Shown: piece after piece, positions 33,538-46,356 of the stretch
How positions within the stretch are numbered: position 1 is the first letter of the stretch
How the letters are laid out: the number at the start of each line of letters is the position of its first letter
From: Microcebus murinus
Taxonomy: Eukaryota > Chordata > Mammalia > Primates > Cheirogaleidae
Direction of reading: 5' to 3'
Assembly (NCBI RefSeq): GCF_040939455.1
Contig: NC_134110.1
Span: forward strand, 1,248,001 to 1,312,000
Length of the DNA stretch: 64,000 bases
The notes under the pieces: model-generated
What the model was told of the DNA's origin: nothing
The model's database searches: none
What the model saw: only the letters and a program-made list of their open reading frames with translations
Program-made: the position numbers and the translations under genes

Positions 33538-34699
33538 CCCCATCGTTGGTGATGCCCAGCAGTGCACAGGCCTTTTCCCTGCAGAACTAGGCTTTCTCAT
33601 GTGAGCAGGAAGCTGGACCCAAACATCCGAATGCCTGTGTGGCAAGGTGAAAGCTCCATTTAAGCTACCTGTCTGTCAGGCTCATGAGAAATGCCTGCAG
33701 AGTCCCCAGCCCAGCCCCGCCCCATCTCCACCTGGGATGGCAGCAGGTCCCCCCACCCAGCCAAAGGGCCTGGGCCACAGCCTTTTCCATCCCCTCCTGG
33801 AGCCCTCCCCCCTGGGGCCCACTGGCCCCTCCAGCCTCAGTCCCCAGTACCCAGCTATCGTCCCATGTGCAGCTCTTACCAGTTCTCGCCTTGTCACTCG
33901 ATGAAACTGCGTTTAGAAGTGCAGTTGCCTGTTTCAGGAGGGACAAGCCTGGAGGCAGCTGCTTTCCCGTCAGCCTGGTGCTCAGCTGAGGAGCCCTGAC
34001 TCCCGGGAGCATGGAGAGCACCAGCTGCCTAGGGTCCCCCTGAGAACCTTCTCTGCGTCTGGCTGCCCCGCCCGGGTGTGGGGAGACCCTTGCCACCTAC
34101 TGTGGGATTCTGTGCAAAGGCACCTCGTCCCTTGTGACTCAGTCAGAGGCACTGACATGTGCAACAGCGTTCAGCGCCAGGCCCTGTGGATTCATTGTAG
34201 GACGAGGGTGGGGGAGCCCTGGCCCTGCCCAGAGAAGGCACAGGCAGGGGACATGGGCAGGTAGCGGGAGGCCGGCAGGATGGTGCTGCAGGGCCAGAAA
34301 CCACAGCCTGCACGGTGGCCCTCGGGGTTGAAAGCCAGAATGGTCATTGCGTCTGGAGGGCCAGGAGAGGCTTCAGAGCAGAGCTGACCCGCGTCCCGGG
34401 CAGGGCCCTGGAGCCTTGTGCTATGGCCATGAGGAGACGGGGCAGACCACTTCCCTCCCCTGACAGCCAGCGCCTTCAGCTCGGTGTATCTGCCTTGTCC
34501 CCACTGAGCAAGCACCAGGCCCCAGTGTCAGTGGAGATGGCTCCCAGGAAGGACAACCCCAGGAAGAGGCCCTGCACAGGGACAAGAACAGGGTCGCACG
34601 AACAGGGCTCCAGGCGCAGCAGCCATGTCTGCAGTTTCCTTCGTGCTAGCTCCCACTGAGGTCGTGATGATGGTGACGGTACTGACGGCACAGCTAACC

Positions 34700-34930
34700 C
34701 TCCTGGGAGCTTCCCGGGCGCCAGCTCAGAGCGTCCATTTGATGCTCGCAGTGGCCCTAAGAGGGAGCTGCCATTGTCACTCCCATTTCACAGGCAAATA
34801 AGCTGAGGTGCAGTGAGGTAGGACAGCTTGCCCAGGGCCTCCTTGCTGCAGAGAAGCAGGGTCGTATCCGGGAGCAGGAATCAGACCTGGTGGCACGTTT
34901 GAGGCCACAGCGCTCTGTGCTTCCTGCCAG
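34700..34930 (+). mobile_element. MIR SINE
   Basis: TCACTCCCATTTCACAGGC, AAATAAGCTGAGGTGCAG, GGACAGCTTGCCCAGGGCC, TCAGACCTGGTGGCACG follow MIR in sense. Confidence 0.65.
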
Positions 34931-37730
34931 CTTCCAGCCCTCCTCCAGGGACCCTAGGAGCAGGAGGAACTGGCTGTCTCCGCAGATGTGCCTTGATTTA
35001 CATTGATGAGAAGGGGCTGGGCCCCCAGTGCGGGACGGGAAGAAAGTATAAAGCAGAGACATCAAGGACTGAGTGTTCGCTGTGGCCTCAGTGTGTCCCG
35101 TGTTGCCTCTGGCAGGAGCTGTTGGAGCAGGCCCGGGTGTGAGTGTGTTCGGGAGCCGAACTGCGGAGCAGGGGCGGGTGGTGATGAGGGGACAGGCCGA
35201 GGAGGGGGCAGGAAGGGTGGCTGGGGCTTGGGAGGGGGAGGAAGACCTCGTGGGGGGACCCCCCATGGTGAGGAGGCGGCAGGAGGGCAGCCAGGGTGGG
35301 CAGCCAGGCCCAGGCAGAGCTGTCTGGCTCGGGTTAGGTGGGCAAAGCAGACTGGAGGCAACTGCAGAGGGGTACACCAGGCTCCCTCCTGATGATGGGG
35401 TTATCCTCCACTCTGGGGGTCCTGGCGGGGGCTTGGGGGGGCAAGCTTAGGTTAAGCTGCAGGGCAGAGGATGTGCAATTAGCAACAGGGCCTGTGGGTT
35501 GTTTGCTAGCAAGGACAAGGACGGTGGTCCCCTGAGGGCGCAGCGGGAGGGTGCAGGGAGTAGAGCAGGGGACGGGTGAGTACAGGGGGAGGAGAGCAGT
35601 CTCCGCTAATGGGCGGTTTCATTAATTATTAAATAAACAGAAAAACCAGGCAGTGTTTGCGTTTGCAGTGGACACAGGCCCTGCCCTGCACATCTGAGCA
35701 GCTCCCCAGTGGCCTTCTGAGGGCGTGTGAGAGACAGCGGCAGGCTTGGCGCGGCCCTGACGGGTCCCCAGCTAGGTGTCCTTGGCCAGAGACCGGAACC
35801 CAGAGAGGCAGCACAGTGATCCTGACCTCGTGCCCCTGCTAGAGCTGGCAGGGCGCTTGGAATGCCTGCTGAGCAGACTTGCGGGACGTCACCCAGGGGT
35901 GGCCCAGGCAGCTGACACCAGGGGCAACAAGCATACGTGTCACCTTTGAAAAGTGCTTCAGCTGCTGCCGGGCTCCTCAGGATGGCTTTATACAGTAAGC
36001 TGGTGCATTGAATGGGAAGTGGCCCTGCCTGGCTCTCAGCCATCTGGGGACAACGTGGTAGTTTTGGTACCTGAGCTTCTCTGTCCAAAACATCCCTTCC
36101 ATTTTGGGTCTGTTGAGTTCTCTTGAGCTACAGCTATTGTCACATCCATGTTTCCAGTCTTAGTTTGGTTTCCATTTTGACCCGGGTCATAGAGAAAACG
36201 TAGCCATGGGCGATGGAGCACCCGGAAGCAGCACTCGTGTCTGTCCAGCCGTCAGGAGACAGAAGTCACGCCAGTTACTCGAACGGGGAGAGTTTAAAGG
36301 TTTTTTAGCTGATAAAAGTCGGTACAGGGGAAGCCTGAAGAATCAGGAGTCGCATGTGTGGGCAGCAGCGCCCAGCTCTGTGGACGAGGGACAGTGGATG
36401 AGAAAGGACCTGAGAAGTGGCAGAGGAGACCTCGCCCCTGAGCTGGAGGGGCAGCCCTGGCAGGAGAGCTGTGTCTGTCGAGACACGCGCTGGAGGCCGT
36501 GGCGGCCCAGAGGCCGTGGCGGCGGGTCCGAGAAGTGCCGCTGCCTGAGAGACTCTGCAGGGCGCAGGGGAAACAGGACTGGCCACGGAACCTCCCACCA
36601 GATGGCCACAGGTCCCCAGCGAGGCCTGCAGGGGGAGCTGCCCCCAGGAAGCAGCACTGAGGTGGCAGCGTGGACGCCGCCCCACTCCCCCACTCTCTGG
36701 GGCACACTGTCGGAGGACCCCAGCCCTTCGCCTGGGGACAGAAGCCCTGTCTCGCCCTTCCTCTGCGTGTGCCCACGCCTGGCCTGTCTGTGCAGCGTCC
36801 TCGTGGACGAAGCCTGGCGCAGCTCCAGCTGGCAAAGGAGCAGCGTTTACAGGGTGTAGTGTCGGCGTCTCGAAGCAGGTAACTGACAGCTGGCAGAGTG
36901 AATTCCAGCTGAGCCCCTAAGTCACCATTTCTTTCTGTCTCAGCTGCTTCAGAGAAACACAAGGAGCCAAGCGCACATGCTGCTCAAGGAGAAGCGGCTC
37001 GAAGGTGCTGTGGCAGGCCAGGTTTTCACTCCCCGCCTTGCTCCAAGTGTGGCGTGTGCGTGTTTGTAGAGAGGTGAATGACGTCATGCTCTCAGCAGCA
37101 GCTTCTGGCACAGCGTCTGGGCGAGCACACGCATGTCCCTAGCTTCCTGTTCCCTGTGTGCTCTGCGGTTCAGGAGGAGGCAGCTGGAGCAATGCATTCA
37201 TGCCTGGCGCAGGTCACACCCGGGCAACGCAGGTCAACTCAGGTCATGGCAACGACACGAGCAGCTCTGAGGACAAGCATCTTCCAGGAAGCTCAACAAG
37301 CAAACCGTAGCGTTGGCCCTTCCTTAAGAGAGCCTTGTCCTTCCTAGCCTGCCTGCCTGCGCCGTATTTACTCTGGAGAGGGGAAGTGAAAGAATTTGTT
37401 ATTCCGAAAGGTCTGAAGATCCTCTCAGTGAGAAACAGAATGCGTAACACGAACAGGAGCAGGGCAGGGTGAGCATGGAGACAGAGGGGGATTTCTATGA
37501 CCCAAAACGTTTGTGGACCCCACAGACCCTCTCACTCCCAGCCCCTGCCGCCAAAACTCAGCCCTGTACGTTCTCAGCAGTGAATTTTGGGGAGTCATAC
37601 ATCTCTTCGTCCCCACTGCTTAGTGTCAAAGGTGCAGCCTCAGCCAGAAGCCTCAGGCGGTCTGTGGTCCTGGCTATGAGGTGCGGTTTTCTTCTGCCAA
37701 GAAGGACTTTGCAAGGGGGTCAGCTGCCTC

Positions 37731-37887
37731 TTTTTTTTTTTTTTTTGAGACAGAGACTGGCCGTGTTGCCCAGGCTGGAGTGCCATGGCGTCAGCCTAGA
37801 ACTCACTGCAGCCTTGAACTCCTGGGCTCCATTGATCCTCCCACCTCAGCCTCCCAAAGTGCTGGGATCACAGGCACAGGCCCAGCC
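37731..37887 (-). mobile_element. FLAM-like Alu monomer, antisense
   Basis: Starts with a T-run and GAGACAGAGACTGGCCGTG, continues GCCCAGGCTGGAGTGCC, CAGCCTCCCAAAGTGCTGGG, and ends after one 7SL arm. Direct repeat TCAGCTGCC at 37720-37728 and 37888-37896. The single arm and length fit an old free left monomer, not a truncated dimer. Confidence 0.75.
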
Positions 37888-37924
37888 TCAGCTGCCCTGC
37901 AGTGCTCTTTGTTGACCTTTTCCG

Positions 37925-38132
37925 GCAGGTTTTTCAGCCCCAGCACTGCTGGCACTGGGGCTGGCTGGTTCTCTGCTGTGGAGGCTGCCTGTGATTACAG
38001 GGTGCGTAGCAACACCCCAGCCTCTGCTCCCTCGCATTCCTCTATTTATGATAATGACAGGGTATCTCCGGACAGTGCCAAATGTCTTGGGAATCAGAGG
38101 GTGCCCAAATCACCCCTGGTTGGGAACCACTG
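37925..38132 (-). mobile_element. MER20/MER5-like hAT-Charlie remnant
   Basis: Ends with CACCCCTGGTTGGGAACCACTG, the canonical hAT-Charlie terminus, preceded by CCGGACAGTGCCAAATGTC and GTGCGTAGCAACACCCC, as in the short MER20/MER5 family. The other end is degraded. Confidence 0.6.
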
Positions 38133-39094
38133 AGCTAACCCTGAGCACACGGGACCACTGAGCAGGACTTCGGTGAGCCTGGGATGTTAGGACAATTTCC
38201 AAACCAGCTGAGTGTCACAAGCAAAAACATTAGGCAGTAGGAGTGGAATCACAGCACTGAGCCTCAAGTTTCACAAAAGGAAGATGTCATCATCCCTGCG
38301 TCTACGACCCAGAAACCTACGCACTCCTCAGGACTCCAGCTGGGATCTGCAGGCCCACCCAGTGGCCCAGATGGCAGAGCCAGAGGCGCAGTCCGTCTGC
38401 ACACCTGGGCTGCAGGCGGCCCGGCCTTGCTCAGGAAGCCACAGAGCAGAAGAAACGGTGTGCCGGAACCCAGCTCGTGGTTTAAACCATACACATGGCT
38501 TTGGGGACAATAAGGTAACATGAAGGCATTGAAGACCACAGGGTTTTTCCCAGAAAGAGGCCTGTGGGTATGTGGCGGGACAGGCACGGGCTGCCGCGTC
38601 CACTGTCCCTGCGCGTGTGGGAACCCACAGTGCTGTGGCCCCCGGGAGAGGCCACGTGGAAGTTCTCGCTCGCTGTGTAGTCGGAGAGCTCACGAATACA
38701 ACCCGGCAGGGAGCAGCCTTGCAGCACAGAGGCCGAGAGGACTTTTTCCCTAACTCTCCCATCTCCTGGCCACGCACTCACCTCTCATGTCACAGCTTTG
38801 GAGTGCCTTCCTCTAGGAGGCCTCGAGTCGGAGTTGGGGCCACCCCCAGGGCCTCTCTCGGGGGCTGGGGCCTCCCTTGCGAGAGCTGGTGACAATTCTG
38901 TGACAATTGCCCAACAACTCGCCCGTCTTTCTCAATCGCTTGGGTCAGTCTTGGTCACCAGTGCTGCTAACACACTGCTCAGGGCCAGCGCGGTGAGCAT
39001 TTGGCCTGAGCACTGCATTTATCCACAGAGTGCTGTGGGCTGCAGCGTCGGAAAGATCTAGACATTTTTATGCTAAATGAGTTGGGCTAATTTC

Positions 39095-39250
39095 CTGCCG
39101 TCTTAGAGCCTCACTTTCCTTATCTGAAAAATGCAGATAGTGAACCCATTTCTTATAGTTGGAATAAAGGTAAAATGAAACAGTGCATGTGAAATACCGA
39201 ACATGATTCGTAACACATAGTTATACTGTGTGCATGGTCAGCACTCCAAA
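39095..39250 (-). mobile_element. MIR SINE, antisense
   Basis: GCCTCACTTTCCTTATCTG, AAAAATGCAGATAGTG and CAGTGCATGTGAAATACC follow the reversed MIR. Confidence 0.55.
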
Positions 39251-40559
39251 AACACTACTTCGGGTCCATCCTTCCTTATCATCTTATGCTGTTCCCAACG
39301 CAAGCTGGTTAATTGGTTTTTTCCCTTTGCAGACATTAACGAATGTTGATTCTGAAATATCGTATCTGTAATTAATAGAGTCAAGTACCCCCAGATGAAC
39401 ACAGAAAGCTAATCTTCCTCTAGTCCTCGTCCCCGACACCCCACCCCGTCTCTGGTCGTCCCTGAGGGGAGACCGATGGCAGCGTGCACTCGTTTCCTTA
39501 CGAGTCACTACACCCAGGAAGCCTCCAGTGCAAGTAGAGAGAAGTTTGTGGAATGTCCGTGTTCTCCCTTCCTGCCCCCAGTTCCCCTTCCCTCTCTCCG
39601 TCCCTCATCGCTCCCGCAAACACTTCCCCAAGCACCTGCGTTCATTCTCAGCACGGCCTGGGATGGGTGTGGGCGCGCCTCGGCCCTCAGCTGCAGGTGG
39701 AGTGAGTCAGCGTCTGCGACAGGCCCCAGCAGCCAGGGAGGGAGGCGCACGCGGCCACACCCGATTAGGGCTTCAAACCCGCACGGAATCTGCCAGCACA
39801 GAGGAGAAGCGTGTGCGTGAGGAGAGAACATGCAGCGGCACAGAGGTGGCCTGTGTGGTGCTCTGGGGGACCTCCAGGTATTGTCACGTGGCCAGGGCAA
39901 GAGGGGCGGGTCACAGTGACATGCCGTAGGAGACAAGGCTAGAAAACAAAAGCAGATCATGGAGGGTCTTCGTGCCGACCCTGAAGAACACAGACTTCAC
40001 AGACGTGGTCAGCAGCACAGCCTGTGAGCAGTGGACTCGTGTCTGACAAGGACAGCCCCAGTTGCTGTGTGGCTCCGGGGGGGCCTGGGGGGCAGGATGT
40101 GAGGAGGGAACAAGGGGAATGGCTTGAGAGGGGGCGTCAAGGGGAGTCACAGGCCCAACCGCGTGGACGTGCGGCGCTAGTGAGAGGAGCCAGTGCCGCA
40201 TCGTTCCTCTCTGGAGTCCTCAAGGAAGGGGGAGGATCGCTGTGGACATGCGTGTTTGAGTGGCTGTCACACTGCTCAGACGTGTCACCGAGGCAGGGTG
40301 GGTGGAGCCGAAGCTCTGGAGAGAAGCCGGAACTAAATCCATAGACGCTCGAGCACTTCCCACCCCCACCCCTCAGCACGGCCGGTGTCTCCGTGTCATC
40401 TCCAGTCCACGTGCTCCGCTCCAGCCCCATCTCACTCGCCTGGTCACACTGTCCCTCCCCCATCCCAAGTCTCCTGTGGGTGCCTGGAGGCGCCAGGCCC
40501 CTTCCACTGCCACGCTCTGAGCAGACTGACGCTTCTGTCCAGAATTCCCGTCAGCCACC

Positions 40560-40868
40560 TCCAGGCCCTGCCCTGGTTAACTACTGATCTCCCTCTGGTC
40601 TCCTCTGAGGGCTCTGGGAAGCCTTTTCCACCTCCTGCAACTGACTGAGTTCCATGTCCCTCCTGAGAGCTTCTGTCCTGGCTCTGCTCAGCCCTGTCGC
40701 AGCAGCTCTGAGCTGCATGGAACTGCTGCTGCCGCCGCCTCCCTGCCAGCCACGCCGTCAGCTCGTCGGGACAGAAGCCGGCTTGTGTTCCAGTGACCGT
40801 CCGGAGCCAGCCTGGAGCCTGTGTCAGCAGGAGCTCAGAAAATATTTGCCAAGTGAATAAATGAATGA
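40560..40868 (+). mobile_element. L2 LINE 3' end
   Basis: Ends AAAATATTTGCCAAGTGAAT and AAATGAATGAGCC, the L2 3' terminus. The upstream text is compatible with L2 but diverged. Confidence 0.5.
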
Positions 40869-40946
40869 GCCAGTTCACAAACAGAAGAGGTTATTCCCAT
40901 CTTGTCCTTTCTGAGAGGGGAGACCTGCTTACAGCATGTGTCAAGG

Positions 40947-41180
40947 CAGTGGTCCCCAAACTTTTTGCCACCAGGGACCGATTTCCTGAAAGACGATTTT
41001 TCCAGGGACGGGGAGGGCAAGGCGGAGCTCAGGTGTGATGCGAGCAGGGGGGGTGGCTATAAATACAGATGAAGCTCCACTCGCTTGCCCGCCGCTCAGA
41101 CCGTGCTGAGCAATTCTCCACCCGGTTCCTAACAGGCCACTGACTGGCACCAGGCTGGGCCCAGGGCTTGGGGACCGCAG
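40947..41180. mobile_element. Non-autonomous hAT element with 8-bp TSD
   Basis: Begins CAGTGGTCCCCAAACT and ends TTGGGGACCGCAG, imperfect inverted ends. TSD TGTCAAGG (40939-40946) against TGTCACGG (41181-41188), 7 of 8. Internal GGCGGAGCTCAGGTGTGATG and GGCTATAAATACAGATGAAG match a known mammalian hAT miniature family whose name I cannot give. Confidence 0.78.
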
Positions 41181-42104
41181 TGTCACGGGACAGAGTTGCA
41201 AGTAAGGACCAGGGAGCGCCTGAGAAGGAGGGTCTAAGAGGAGCAGAGCCAACATCAAGTGCAGTCCAGCAGTCAGGACAACTTCAGACAGAGGATGGAG
41301 AGTGAATGCTCGAGAGACGGGAGAGCGGAGCCCTGCCTGCCTGCGGCTGGGCTTGGCAGGGCAGACGCGGCCTGCAGCCACAGAGTGGTCGCACCGGCCG
41401 AGGGGGGGGGAAAGGCGGAGACGCGTGAGTTGGCTTGAGAAGGTTGATGGCAATGGGAGGAGAGGCAGCCACGCAGCTAGAATGGGGAAGGGCAGGGGAC
41501 ATCGGTTTGTGACAGGCAACCCCCCCAGGGTGTTGGAGCAGCGTCCTGGTGCGAGCCTGCGTGGCAGTCGTCTCCCCTGAACACAGCAGGGCCTCCCCAG
41601 CCTGCCACGCCCCTCCTCAGCAGAGGTGGCTGTGACCCTCCCCCCAGCAGTGGTCAGGAGCGTGTGCTCAGCTCTGCAGGCTCCGGAGTGGGCGGGTGTC
41701 GGTGGGAACCCCCTCACGGGGGAGCAGGTGCTGCTGCTCACTTGATCTTGCCACCGCTGTGAGCCGGCCTGTCTGCACCCTCAGCCAGGTCTAGAGGGTC
41801 AGATCTCCAGATCAGGCCTGTGGGCAGGATTCTGAGGAGACTCCTCTTGGTCCCTGGAGCCAGGTGTGAGCTCGCTAGGAAGAGGCATTTCCGATGGCGG
41901 GTGATGTGTCTCGCAGCGGCCCCTGCGTGCACCGTAGGTCTGTGTTGCTCTGATGCTGAGGCGGCGGGCGCTGCGCTGCCCTGGTTGTGCAGAGCCCTTC
42001 GCCAGCTGTCCTGGTGCAGAGCTTGAGACGCAGCGAGGGAAGCACTGCAGGGAGCTCGTGCGTTTTGTTAAACGATGTCTCAGGCGGCGTTGGTGGGTGG
42101 ATGG

Positions 42105-42162
42105 ATGTGCATGTGTGTGCATGTGCGTGTGTGTGCGCGCGTGTGTGTGTGTGTGTGTGTCT
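42105..42162. repeat. TG/GC-alternating microsatellite
   Basis: TGCATGTGTGTGCATGTGCG followed by GTGTGTGCGCGCGTGTG and a run of TG: alternating purine-pyrimidine, Z-DNA prone. Confidence 0.9.
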
Positions 42163-43224
42163 CAGAGGGAGAAGAAAGAAAGCTCAAGAGATCCTTCTCC
42201 TTGAACACTTTCCAACCTCATCTCCAGTCTCCCTAGCACGTAGGTTCGTGGGCTGGGGCTGAGCCCTGCCCATGGCCAGCGAGGCTGCTGGAAAAAGCAA
42301 GGTGGGGCGAGATGGGCCCGTCCTGCCACCCACAGGTGGGCAGTGCTGTCCCCAGAGTGTTACTGGATGATTTGAAACAAGGAACAAGTCCCTAAGGTTT
42401 CGATGTGCCTAATGATAGCCTCTTTGAAGGGTGTTTCTTCTTAAGCCTCCTCTTTGTTTAAATCTCAAACATGTTTTACACAAAATTTTGCTCACTTTTC
42501 TTATCTTCGTTTTTCCTTTCAGTATATTTTTGTAAACTGTAGATGGGAGGAAAACGGCTCTCATTCATACGTTAATTCGCTGATTTAATTTGCAGAGGAC
42601 ACTTATCTTCTTGTCTGACCAGGGCCCAAACGCCTTCCCTCAGAAACAAACTGATGCTGGGGAATGCTGTGCCCACCAGCCAGCCTGAAAGGGGTGTGGC
42701 TTTGGCCCTGTACGAGGACCACGTAGAAGGCCATGTGTGGCTTCGCTGAGTGGCTCAAAGGCAGAGCATGGGCTGGCGGTCCTCAGGGGCATGCTGAGGT
42801 CAAGTTCTTCCTTCAGCGGGGCGACGCCTTCACAGTGCAGGCCATGGGCTCGGGGGGTCAGGAGCGATGGCAGCCGAGTCTGCCTCCCGGTGCCATCAGC
42901 GCGCTGCCCGGGAGAGGGCCCGTCCCAGCCCAGGCTCTGGGTCCCCCCCACACAGTTTCCATGGGCGGTCACCAACGGCACAGGAGCCTCCAGGGCTCAA
43001 AGCGCCTGGTCCCCTGGCAGGCGACCCAGAGAGAGCCGCCCTCCCCGACATAGGCCCACGCCTGTCCTACCCGCTCTGCCTGTTCCTCTGGGCACACGTG
43101 CTGCCAGCCCGGCTGGCCTGTGCCTTTCAGAAACGTGGGCCTCGAGCTGCAGAGCTTCTTAGGTCTCACGGGCGGGGCCACGGACGCCTTCTGAAGGAAG
43201 TGTCCTGTACGTCGGCTCTTTCAG

Positions 43225-43361
43225 CTGAAAGTGGACAGAGCAGCGGGCAGTTCCAGGGGCGGCCCTCGGAAGTCTGGTCGCAGTGGCAGAGCCAGCACCA
43301 CGGCCAGCAGAGCGGTGAGCAGCACTCCCACCAGCAGCCCGGTCAGACTGAGGCGTTCCAG
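43225..43361 (+). CDS. ARNT2: ARNT2 coding exon (residues 640-685), Gln/His-rich activation region
   Basis: Acceptor CTCTTTCAG before 43225; donor GTAAAT at 43362. The split alanine is followed by ESGQSSGQFQGRPSEVWSQW, QSQHHGQQSGEQHSHQQPGQ and TEAFQ. Gln/His-rich, typical of the ARNT C-terminal transactivation domain. A replaces the V I recall in human (TE-V-FQ). Phase 0 at the end. Confidence 0.97.
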
Positions 43362-44961
43362 GTAAATCGGGCGAGCACCGCCTTCTCGTAGGTACCGGCG
43401 CCTTCTCTCTGCTTCCTTTCCCCGCTCTGCTGCCCGGTGGCCATCGTGAGTCCCGGCCCGCCTGGGCGGGGGGACCCGGGGGTAGAAACCTCAGGTGCAT
43501 GCGGGAGGGTGCAGGGCCTTGGCCTCGGCCGAGCCTCACAGGGGCTGCGATTGGACACTTCCCTGCCCCAGACCCCAAGCGACCCAGGCCAAAGGTGGAA
43601 GGGGGCCTCTCCTAAGAGCTGCAGCCCCCGGGCCTTGGTGCCTCCCACGGGCCACCCTCCTCCCCCCACCCCAGTGCCAGCCCTGCCCCAGCTCCGCTCT
43701 GCTCTGCAGTTAACTGGGGGCCTCTCTGACCGAGGGTTGCCTGGCACCCCACACCTCTCTGTTACCTGAGACGTTCCCGGCCCACCCCTCGTGCCCAGGG
43801 CAGGCCATGCGGCTGGCACGGGCACCGCCGCAGCCCCCCAGAACAGGGCCCTGCCCTTTTTGGGTTTCCTGGGCTTGGCTGGAGGGCTCCAAATGGGGAT
43901 ACAAGCCCACTGACTGCCCCTCACCCAGGAGCTCTGCCTATCCCCAGGCCCTCGTAATGGGAGCCAGGCACCGGTCTCGTGCCCCAGGCCTGCCCTGCAG
44001 AGCCAGGATGGGGTGGGAACCAGGTGGCGGACAGCTCTAATCCCCCTCCTCACTCACCCAAACTCATCCCAAGCAGACAAAGGTCTAGAACACATTTGTT
44101 ACTCGGGCTTCCAGAGGGCAGCATTTCTTCAACTGCTTGGAGGAGCCCCACCCACGCCCAGGCCTCCGGACTGCAGTCACTGCCCCTCCCTCCTCCTGCC
44201 AAAAGGCTGTAATCCTGGCCTGTCCTCGGGCCACGCAGCAGCCCATGAGGCAGCATTTGCTGACATGGTCACGATGCTACAGAGAACTCCTGGCCAAATA
44301 CGCTTAGGAAAGTGTGGTTAGACAAAGTTATTCATTTTCTTTATTGCAGGACTTTATTGCAGAGCTTTTACTATACCAATGAGGACTAGATTTCTAGGAG
44401 GCTGGCAAAGGCTGCCTTGTTTCCCAAACTTATTTGTCCACAGAATTCCTTTCTCATAGAGTATTGCATGGGCTGAGAACTCAGCAGAACACACACTGGG
44501 AAACTTGCCATAAGCAATTGAAAGGTTGCTACCCCCATTTTCTGGGTGGATTGTTGGGGCCTAGAGAACTTGAAGGACTTGTTGAAATTGAAGTCCAGCC
44601 ATGCAGGGATTTGGCCCTGCCCTAAGATACAGGCTAGAGACAAGCCACCCGGGCCCCACACATCCTCTGTCTGCCCCACCCCGTGTTGGGTTTTACCCGC
44701 TGCTGTGTGCACCTAGCGTGGCGGCAGGCTGGGCTCTCCCGCCAGTGGGGCTCCTGCCCGCCCTGTGTCCCTGGCTCGGATAGACACAGCCCACGCTGGT
44801 GACTGCTGGCAGCAGCTCCCTGGGAGAACCGTTTCCCAGGGCCTCAGGCGTTCGCCCTGTTGAGCTGGCACGAGGGTGAGTGGCAGGCGGGGCTCTGGGC
44901 TGAGTCCCGTGCGCAGGCAGAGACGCTGACTGCCCTGGCTCTCTCTCCCTCTCCTCTGCAG
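43362..44961 (+). other. ARNT2: ARNT2 last intron, no recognised element
   Basis: GC-rich at first, then an AT-richer part (44300-44600). I see no repeat or RNA gene that I can name. The acceptor is CTCCTCTGCAG at 44951-44961. Confidence 0.6.
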
Positions 44962-45060
44962 GACATGCTGCCCATGCCGGGAGACCCGACCCAGGGCACC
45001 GGCAACTATAACATCGAAGACTTTGCTGACCTGGGCATGTTCCCGCCGTTCTCTGAGTGA
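44962..45060 (+). CDS. ARNT2: ARNT2 terminal coding exon (residues 686-717) and stop
   Basis: DMLPMPGDPTQGTGNYNIED, FADLGMFPPFSE, TGA at 45058-45060. The acidic/hydrophobic end (NIEDFADLGMFPPFSE) is the strongest activation motif of ARNT2 and is unchanged from the vertebrate sequence I know. The exon continues into the 3' UTR. Confidence 0.98.
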   Translation, partial: DMLPMPGDPTQGTGNYNIEDFADLGMFPPFSE

Positions 45061-46356
45061 GGCTCCCGCCGCACCGCGCCACCCCTGCTCTGACGTCGCC
45101 GCCCCTGTGCACGGGCCCCGCCCCCGCCCTGCTCGCCCTGTGGCAGGACCTGCCACCAGAAGCCACCCTCCCGCCATGTCCCCAGGCTCGGCACTGCCCT
45201 GCTCCCAGCCGCAGCCGCGGCAGCTCGGCCACTGACCAGGGCCCTGGTGGTCGCATGGGGACCAGCTGTATTTATTGTATTTTTCCTGTGTGTGCTCGGG
45301 GGTGAGCCTGTTGGGTCCTTACATTTGGTTGTGAATAATCTCTTAATGGACAATTTACCCTCGTAACAAGTTCATTTCGTGCCCAGAGAGAGCCAGCCCC
45401 AGCAGCAGCAGGCGGCGCCGGGACGCTGCAGAGGATCCCTCTTGCCTTTCACGTCTGCTGGGGGGGTGCTGGAGTGGGCTTGGGACACAGGTGGCAGGAT
45501 GGCTACTGGCTGAGGGGCGCGGGGCACAGAGGGGTGCCCCCGGCTCCACTGATGTCTCTACACGAACTCTGTGCATGGACGGATGTGCAGTGTGCTCTGT
45601 CCCATGGGTGTGCTGTGCCTCGTGTCTGTCCCGTGTGGCCAGGGTGTGTGTCTAGAACCCAGTGTGCACGTGAGCCATGCAGCCCTGTTCCCAGGGGCCC
45701 GGAGCTGGGCTGGCACCAGGAGTCCCAGCTGGGGACCTGCTCACTTGGCTAGGTCAGTTCTTTGGTCCAAGCCCCAGTGCAGATTCAGCTTCCCCCTCTT
45801 ACAGGAGCCACCCCTTCCTCCCTCGGGAGCCGTGGTGCCCCGCCCTCCTCACGCGGGTCTGATTCCGTGTTGGCGTCTCATCCTCGCCCACTGGCCAGAG
45901 GAGGCCCTGTGCCCAGCCCCGCGCACCCTGAGGTCACAGCGGCCTGGGCCCTTCTGTGCGGGGGGTGGCAGGGGCAGAACACCAGGCCCCCCGTCCTGTG
46001 CCAGCTCTGCCCTGTGGCTCTGGAGGTGGCACTCTGGCGTCCCAGGAGACCCACTGCTCAGCCCTGGGGGAAGCTTCACCGGTGGATGGTGGCTGGTGGC
46101 CACTTTTGCGGGACCCCAGTCCCCAGATGCTGACGTAAGCCTGACCCTGCAGTTTCCAGACGGCATGTGAGCGGCTGGGCCCCGAGTGTGGACCCACGTG
46201 TGTGCACTCCAGCCCCGGAGCGGCGCTGTCTTGCTTCCGGGGACAAGGCGGGGGCTGAAATGCGCACCTCCTCAAGCGGCGTCCCTGCCCCAGGGCCACC
46301 TCTGCCTCCTGTAGCCTGGAGCTTGCCCTAGGCCGCGGGTATAATTATTTCCAAGA

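Larger units (their letters stand above)
32777..43224 (+). other. ARNT2: ARNT2 large intron (10.4 kb)
   Basis: Holds a pyrimidine microsatellite (33340-33537), MIRs (34700-34930, 39095-39250), a FLAM-like monomer (37731-37887), a MER20-like hAT piece (37925-38132), an L2 3' end (40560-40868), a hAT miniature element (40947-41180) and a TG repeat (42105-42162). The rest (35000-37680, 38140-39090, 39260-40550, 41190-42100, 42170-43200) is GC-rich unique-looking DNA without an exon I can recognise. Confidence 0.6.
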
